Of a stretch of 64,000 nt of DNA, positions 60,995 through 64,000 are shown in pieces (the first letter of the stretch is position 1; each line of letters begins with the position of its first letter). The DNA comes from Oceanicaulis sp. HTCC2633. GTDB lineage: Bacteria > Pseudomonadota > Alphaproteobacteria > Caulobacterales > Maricaulaceae. Made by a program: the position numbers and the translations under genes. The stretch is taken from positions 2,757,425 through 2,821,424 of the forward strand of contig NZ_CH672428.1 in NCBI RefSeq assembly GCF_000152745.1. Direction: 5' to 3'. A model generated the notes under the pieces. It saw nothing but the letters and a program-made list of their open reading frames with translations, did no database searches and had not been told where the DNA came from.

Positions 60995-61028
60995 TGGCCG
61001 GTTGCTTCGCGCAGCCGGCCATTTTTTT
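60995..61028 (+). terminator. second strong plus-strand terminator
   Basis: TGGCCGGTTGC, loop TTCGC, GCAGCCGGCCA then TTTTTTT. The T run points to plus-strand transcription, yet no plus-strand gene lies directly upstream of it. It might be a back-up for the EF-hand transcript. Confidence 0.85.
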
Positions 61029-61060
61029 CAGGCGATGAGGGGATGTCTGACCGCGCCGGC

Positions 61061-62065
61061 TCAGGCCGGGATCGTCAGCGGGTTCCGGAGCACAAGAAGC
61101 GCGATATAGCTCACATAGGCGAGCGTCATGACGAGGCCCGAAACCCGTCCGATGGGGCGGCGAAACAGGGCGAAGGCGAGAATGGCGAGGGCGGCAGCGG
61201 TCATGACCCAGAAGTCCAGCTGGATGAACTGGTCCGAGACGGGGGCCGGCTGGCCGGTCGCAAAGCTCGCCGCAAGACCGGTAATGCCGCCCACGGCGCT
61301 GATATTGAAGATGTTGGAGCCGACCACATTGCCGATGGCCATGTCCGCCTGCTTGCGCAGTGCGGCGACGAGCGCGGTGGCGAGCTCGGGCAGGGACGTG
61401 CCGAAGGCCAGGATCGTCAGTCCGATCACGGCGTCGGGGACATTGAACAGCGCGGCGATGCCCACGCCGCCATCCACGATCAGCTGGGCGCCGATCGGCA
61501 GCATCACCAGGCCGCCCAGAAGGAAGAGCGCCACCATGGGCGCCTTGGCGGGCAGGCCGTCCATATGCTCGATATCGGTGAGCTCGGCGATCATGGGATC
61601 GTCAGCATGCGCCTTCGCGGTCAGCGCCAGGAAGCTGACATAGCCGACAATGCCCACCGCCAGGATCGCGCCATCCATCAGAGACAATGCGCCATCCAGA
61701 CACAGGGCGATGAAGAGCGCGGTGAAGCCCAGCGCGATGAAGGCGTTGCGTTTGACGCCGGTGGCGGTGGAGGCGATGGGCGCAAGCAAAGCGGGCAGGC
61801 CAAGCACCAGTAGGACATTGGCGATGTTGGAGCCGACGATATTGCCGATGGCGAGCCCCGGCGCGCCTTCAACCGCTGCGGCGGCGCTGACGACCATTTC
61901 GGGCGCGCTGGTCCCGAAAGCGACGATGGTCAGTCCCACCAGAAGCGGCGGCACGCCCGCCTTGCTGGCCAGCGCCGTGGCGCCGCGCACCAGGATGTCG
62001 CCGCCCGTCAGAAGGACGACGATGCCGCCAAGCACCATCAGGCTGAAAAGAAGGATGTCGGGCAT
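61061..62065 (-). CDS. calcium/sodium antiporter (CaCA family, YrbG-like)
   Basis: 334 residues, ten-helix membrane protein with two inverted alpha repeats: TIVAFGTSAPEMVVSAAAA with GNIVGSNIANVLLVLG, and TILAFGTSLPELATALVAAL with GNVVGSNIFNISAVGG. These GTSxPE and GxxxGSNI motifs bind Ca2+ and Na+. Exchanges Na+ for Ca2+ across the inner membrane. A 26-codon gene lies 39 bases upstream on the same strand. Confidence 0.95.
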   Translation of the reverse strand: MPDILLFSLMVLGGIVVLLTGGDILVRGATALASKAGVPPLLVGLTIVAFGTSAPEMVVSAAAAVEGAPGLAIGNIVGSNIANVLLVLGLPALLAPIASTATGVKRNAFIALGFTALFIALCLDGALSLMDGAILAVGIVGYVSFLALTAKAHADDPMIAELTDIEHMDGLPAKAPMVALFLLGGLVMLPIGAQLIVDGGVGIAALFNVPDAVIGLTILAFGTSLPELATALVAALRKQADMAIGNVVGSNIFNISAVGGITGLAASFATGQPAPVSDQFIQLDFWVMTAAALAILAFALFRRPIGRVSGLVMTLAYVSYIALLVLRNPLTIPA

Positions 62066-62104
62066 GAGGACCTGCGTCTGTGGCGGGCTAGGCCCGCGAG
62101 CGCC

Positions 62105-62185
62105 CTAGTCCAGACGCTTGTTGTCGATCAGGTTCAGAATGCCGAAAATGCCGACTGCGAGGCCGAGAGCGACAAGAGCTGCCAT
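62105..62185 (-). CDS. 26-residue predicted membrane peptide upstream of the antiporter gene
   Basis: Encodes MAALVALGLAVGIFGILNL followed by IDNKRLD and a TAG stop. A single hydrophobic helix with a charged C-terminus, like many bacterial small membrane proteins. AGGAAGGAC lies eight bases upstream of the ATG, a strong ribosome site. It is probably co-transcribed with the antiporter and may be a small regulatory subunit, or a translated leader. Confidence 0.6.
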   Translation of the reverse strand: MAALVALGLAVGIFGILNLIDNKRLD

Positions 62186-62351
62186 GGGACGGGTCCTTCC
62201 TGAGTGTCTGAGCGGGCGCGCACTGCGCCAACGCCTGCGATATAGCGTGATGCGAGGCCGAGAGAAAGACTGATGGCTTCAAGTTCACCAGTCATTGACA
62301 CCCTTAAGTCAAGGTTGCACACCAGCCCTAACCCGTGTGGGGAACCGCAAG

Positions 62352-64000
62352 ATGGCACGAGACATGACATCCGATGCTAGAAGTCGCCAGCTTCTGGAAG
62401 CGATTTCGGATGTCCAGTCCATCTATATCGGGGGCGAGGAATCCGCATACGCCTCGTTCAACAGGCTGCTGGCCATTCTGCTCGACATCACGGAGTCCGG
62501 ATACGGGTTCGTGGGCGAGGTCGTCGGCGAGGGCGACGGGGTCAATCCCTGGCTGCGCACCTGGGCGATGACCGATATCAGCTGGGACGCGCAATCTCGG
62601 GCGCTCTATGAGCAATCGGGACAGGAAGGCGTGATGGAGTTCGTCAATACCGAGCTGATCTTCGCCTCGGTGCTGAATTCCCACAAGCCGGTCATTGCAA
62701 ACGCGCCCGACCTCAAGGTGAACCTGCCCCCTGGCCATCCGGCCATGACAGCCTTCATGGCCCTGCCCATGATGAACGGGGACGAGCTGCTGGGGATCGC
62801 CGGCGTGGCCAACCGCAAGGGCGGGTATGACGCCGAGCTGGCCGAATTCCTCACCCCCCTGACCAACACGATCGGGGCCTTCATCAAGGCCCGGCGTCTG
62901 GATGAGGCGGCCCGCCAGACCCAGGCGCGGCTCGAGCACTCGGAATCGCGCTATGCGCTGGCGATCTCGGGCACGGGCGCGGGCATCTGGGAATGGAACG
63001 CGGATGAGGAGACGCTCTACTGGTCAGAGCGCCTGCTCGAAATCATGGGGCTTCCGGAAAGCTATCAGCCGCCCACCTCGAAATCGGGTCTCGATTTCAT
63101 GCATCCGGGTGATCGTGAGCGCTATCAGACGGCGATCTGGCGTCATCTGGAGGATGGCACCCCCTTGCGCGAGCGCTTGCGGGTGCGCCACGCCGACGGA
63201 CACTGGATCTATGTGGAATCCCATGGCCAGGCTGAGCAGGTTGAACCCGGCGCCCCCCGGCGCATGGTCGGCACCCTGGTCGATGTCAGCGAGATCGCCG
63301 ATGCGGAATCGCGGGCGCTCAAGGCGCGTCTGACCGCCGAAGTGGCCATCACCAGCGCGAACATGGGCCGCTGGTGGTATTCGGTCGAAGACTCGGTGAT
63401 CTATCTCGACAGCCGGTTCGCCGCCTTGCTCGGCCGTCCTGATCTGGTCGACAAGCCCTTCCCCTGGGCGGACATGTTGATGCTGATGGTGCCCGAGGAT
63501 CGCGACAATGTTTCCCGCACCCTTGAGAACACCCTCAAGTCCGAGGATGGGCGCATCACGCTGGCGCACCGCATCATCCGCCCGGATGGCGAAGTGGTCT
63601 GGCTGCAGGTGGACGGAGCCGTCATTCGTCGCGACGAGACCGGCGCCCCCCCGGGAAATGACTGGTATCGCGGCGGACCAGACTCCGTTGCGCAAGGCCG
63701 AGCAGGAAGCCAACGAACATCGCCGGTTATACGAGCTGGCGATCAAGGGCTCCGACCTCACGGTTTTCGATCTCGACTTCAAGACCGACCAGCTCTTTGC
63801 CTCGCCCGGCTATTACCAGATGACGGGCAATCCCCAGCCCTCGAGCGTGCGCCGGATATCGGACTTCCTGGCCGCCGTGCATCCGGATGATCTGGCGGCG
63901 GTCCAGAAGACCCTGCGCGAGCCGGAGGTCAAACCCGGCGATCCCGGTCCCCACAAGCAGAATCTGGTGTTCCGCCTCCAGCACCGGGAGGGCCATTATC
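62352..64000 (+). CDS. GAF-PAS sensor protein, frame broken at a C7 run, continues past window
   Basis: ATG at 62352 with GGGGAA upstream. A GAF domain covers about residues 10-195 (SGYGFVGEVVGEGDGV, MTAFMALPMMNGDELLGIAG), a first PAS with PAC about 210-335 (GTGAGIWEWNADEETLYWSE; RVRHADGHWIYVESHGQ) and a second about 345-435 (RRWWYS-like MGRWWYSVEDSVIYLDSRF; RIIRPDGEVVWLQVDG). At 63646-63652 seven C break the frame. The normal continuation, EMTGIAADQTPLRKAEQEAN then a third PAS (LTVFDLDFKTDQLFASPGYY), is in another frame and open to the window end. With six C the whole is one protein. The output domain lies outside the window; a histidine kinase or GGDEF is likely. Confidence 0.8.

Noticed and set aside
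60817-61038. 73-codon plus-strand frame between the EF-hand gene and the antiporter
   Set aside because: It starts inside a terminator hairpin and ends past another one, has no ribosome site and no recognisable protein features.
62282-62310. TTGACA with partial dyad TTGAC-N8-GTCAA before the PAS sensor gene
   Set aside because: No -10 hexamer at the right spacing and only five-base arms; could be chance.
1-64000. CRISPR arrays, tRNA/rRNA genes, insertion sequences, prophage
   Set aside because: Looked for regular repeats, transposase motifs and tRNA-like clover-leaf sequences by eye on both strands; none found.

Overview
The window is a GC-rich bacterial chromosome segment with dense, mostly ordinary genes. 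Gene content and order point to an alphaproteobacterium of the Caulobacterales/Maricaulales type, for example a Maricaulis- or Oceanicaulis-like dimorphic marine bacterium. The main evidence is a Tad (Cpa) pilus locus, a flagellar cluster laid out as in Caulobacter (fliF-fliG-flbE/fliH-fliN-flbD, then flhA, with sciP and the hook operon on the other side), a SciP (DUF1153) protein, CtrA-type TTAA-N7-TTAA boxes and a sigma-54 promoter pair between divergent flgK and fliK. No tRNA, rRNA operon, insertion sequence, phage or CRISPR array was seen.

Layout. 1-1.3 kb: a truncated MHYT-GGDEF protein. 1.4-4.3 kb: an overlapping operon of a tyrosine phosphatase, pabB and pabC (4-aminobenzoate for folate). 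4.3-16.9 kb: Tad pilus genes, with two TadE/F pseudopilin-like proteins and a stand-alone CpaC-N-like protein on the minus strand, then the Flp pilin, cpaA, cpaB-cpaC-cpaD-cpaE-cpaF-tadB-tadC on the plus strand, and a TadD-like lipoprotein facing back. 17-21.3 kb: M17 aminopeptidase, NlpC/P60 hydrolase, GAF-GGDEF cyclase and an esterase. 21.3-25.4 kb: recR, an unknown gene inserted on the opposite strand, ybaB, dnaX and the SRP RNA. 25.6-31.5 kb: a LuxR solo and a mixed set (outer-membrane barrel, AhpD-like protein, NudC, membrane cytochrome c, small unknowns).

31.5-49.1 kb is a flagellar block: flhG, flhF, flhA, flbD, fliN, fliH, fliG, fliF, sciP, flgE, flgD and fliK on the minus strand, then flgK and flgL on the plus strand. 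It holds its own regulatory logic: CtrA-like boxes in front of fliF and sciP, and sigma-54 (FlbD-dependent class) promoters for fliK-flgD-flgE and flgK-flgL.

49.1-57.2 kb is housekeeping (proC, ybjN-like, ubiK, lgt, midA-like, prs, rplY, pth) interrupted by a two-component pair. Its kinase carries an N-terminal domain closely matching the plant ethylene-receptor sensor domain, including the copper/ethylene ligand residues. 57.3-60.3 kb holds a 976-residue protein that joins an unrecognised N-terminal region to an FAD-binding oxidoreductase; this and the ethylene-receptor-like kinase are the most unusual items here. 60.5-64 kb: a secreted EF-hand protein, a Na+/Ca2+ antiporter preceded by a 26-codon membrane-peptide gene, and a GAF-PAS sensor whose reading frame breaks at a run of seven C.

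All calls come from reading the sequence and recalled family motifs; no database search was run.
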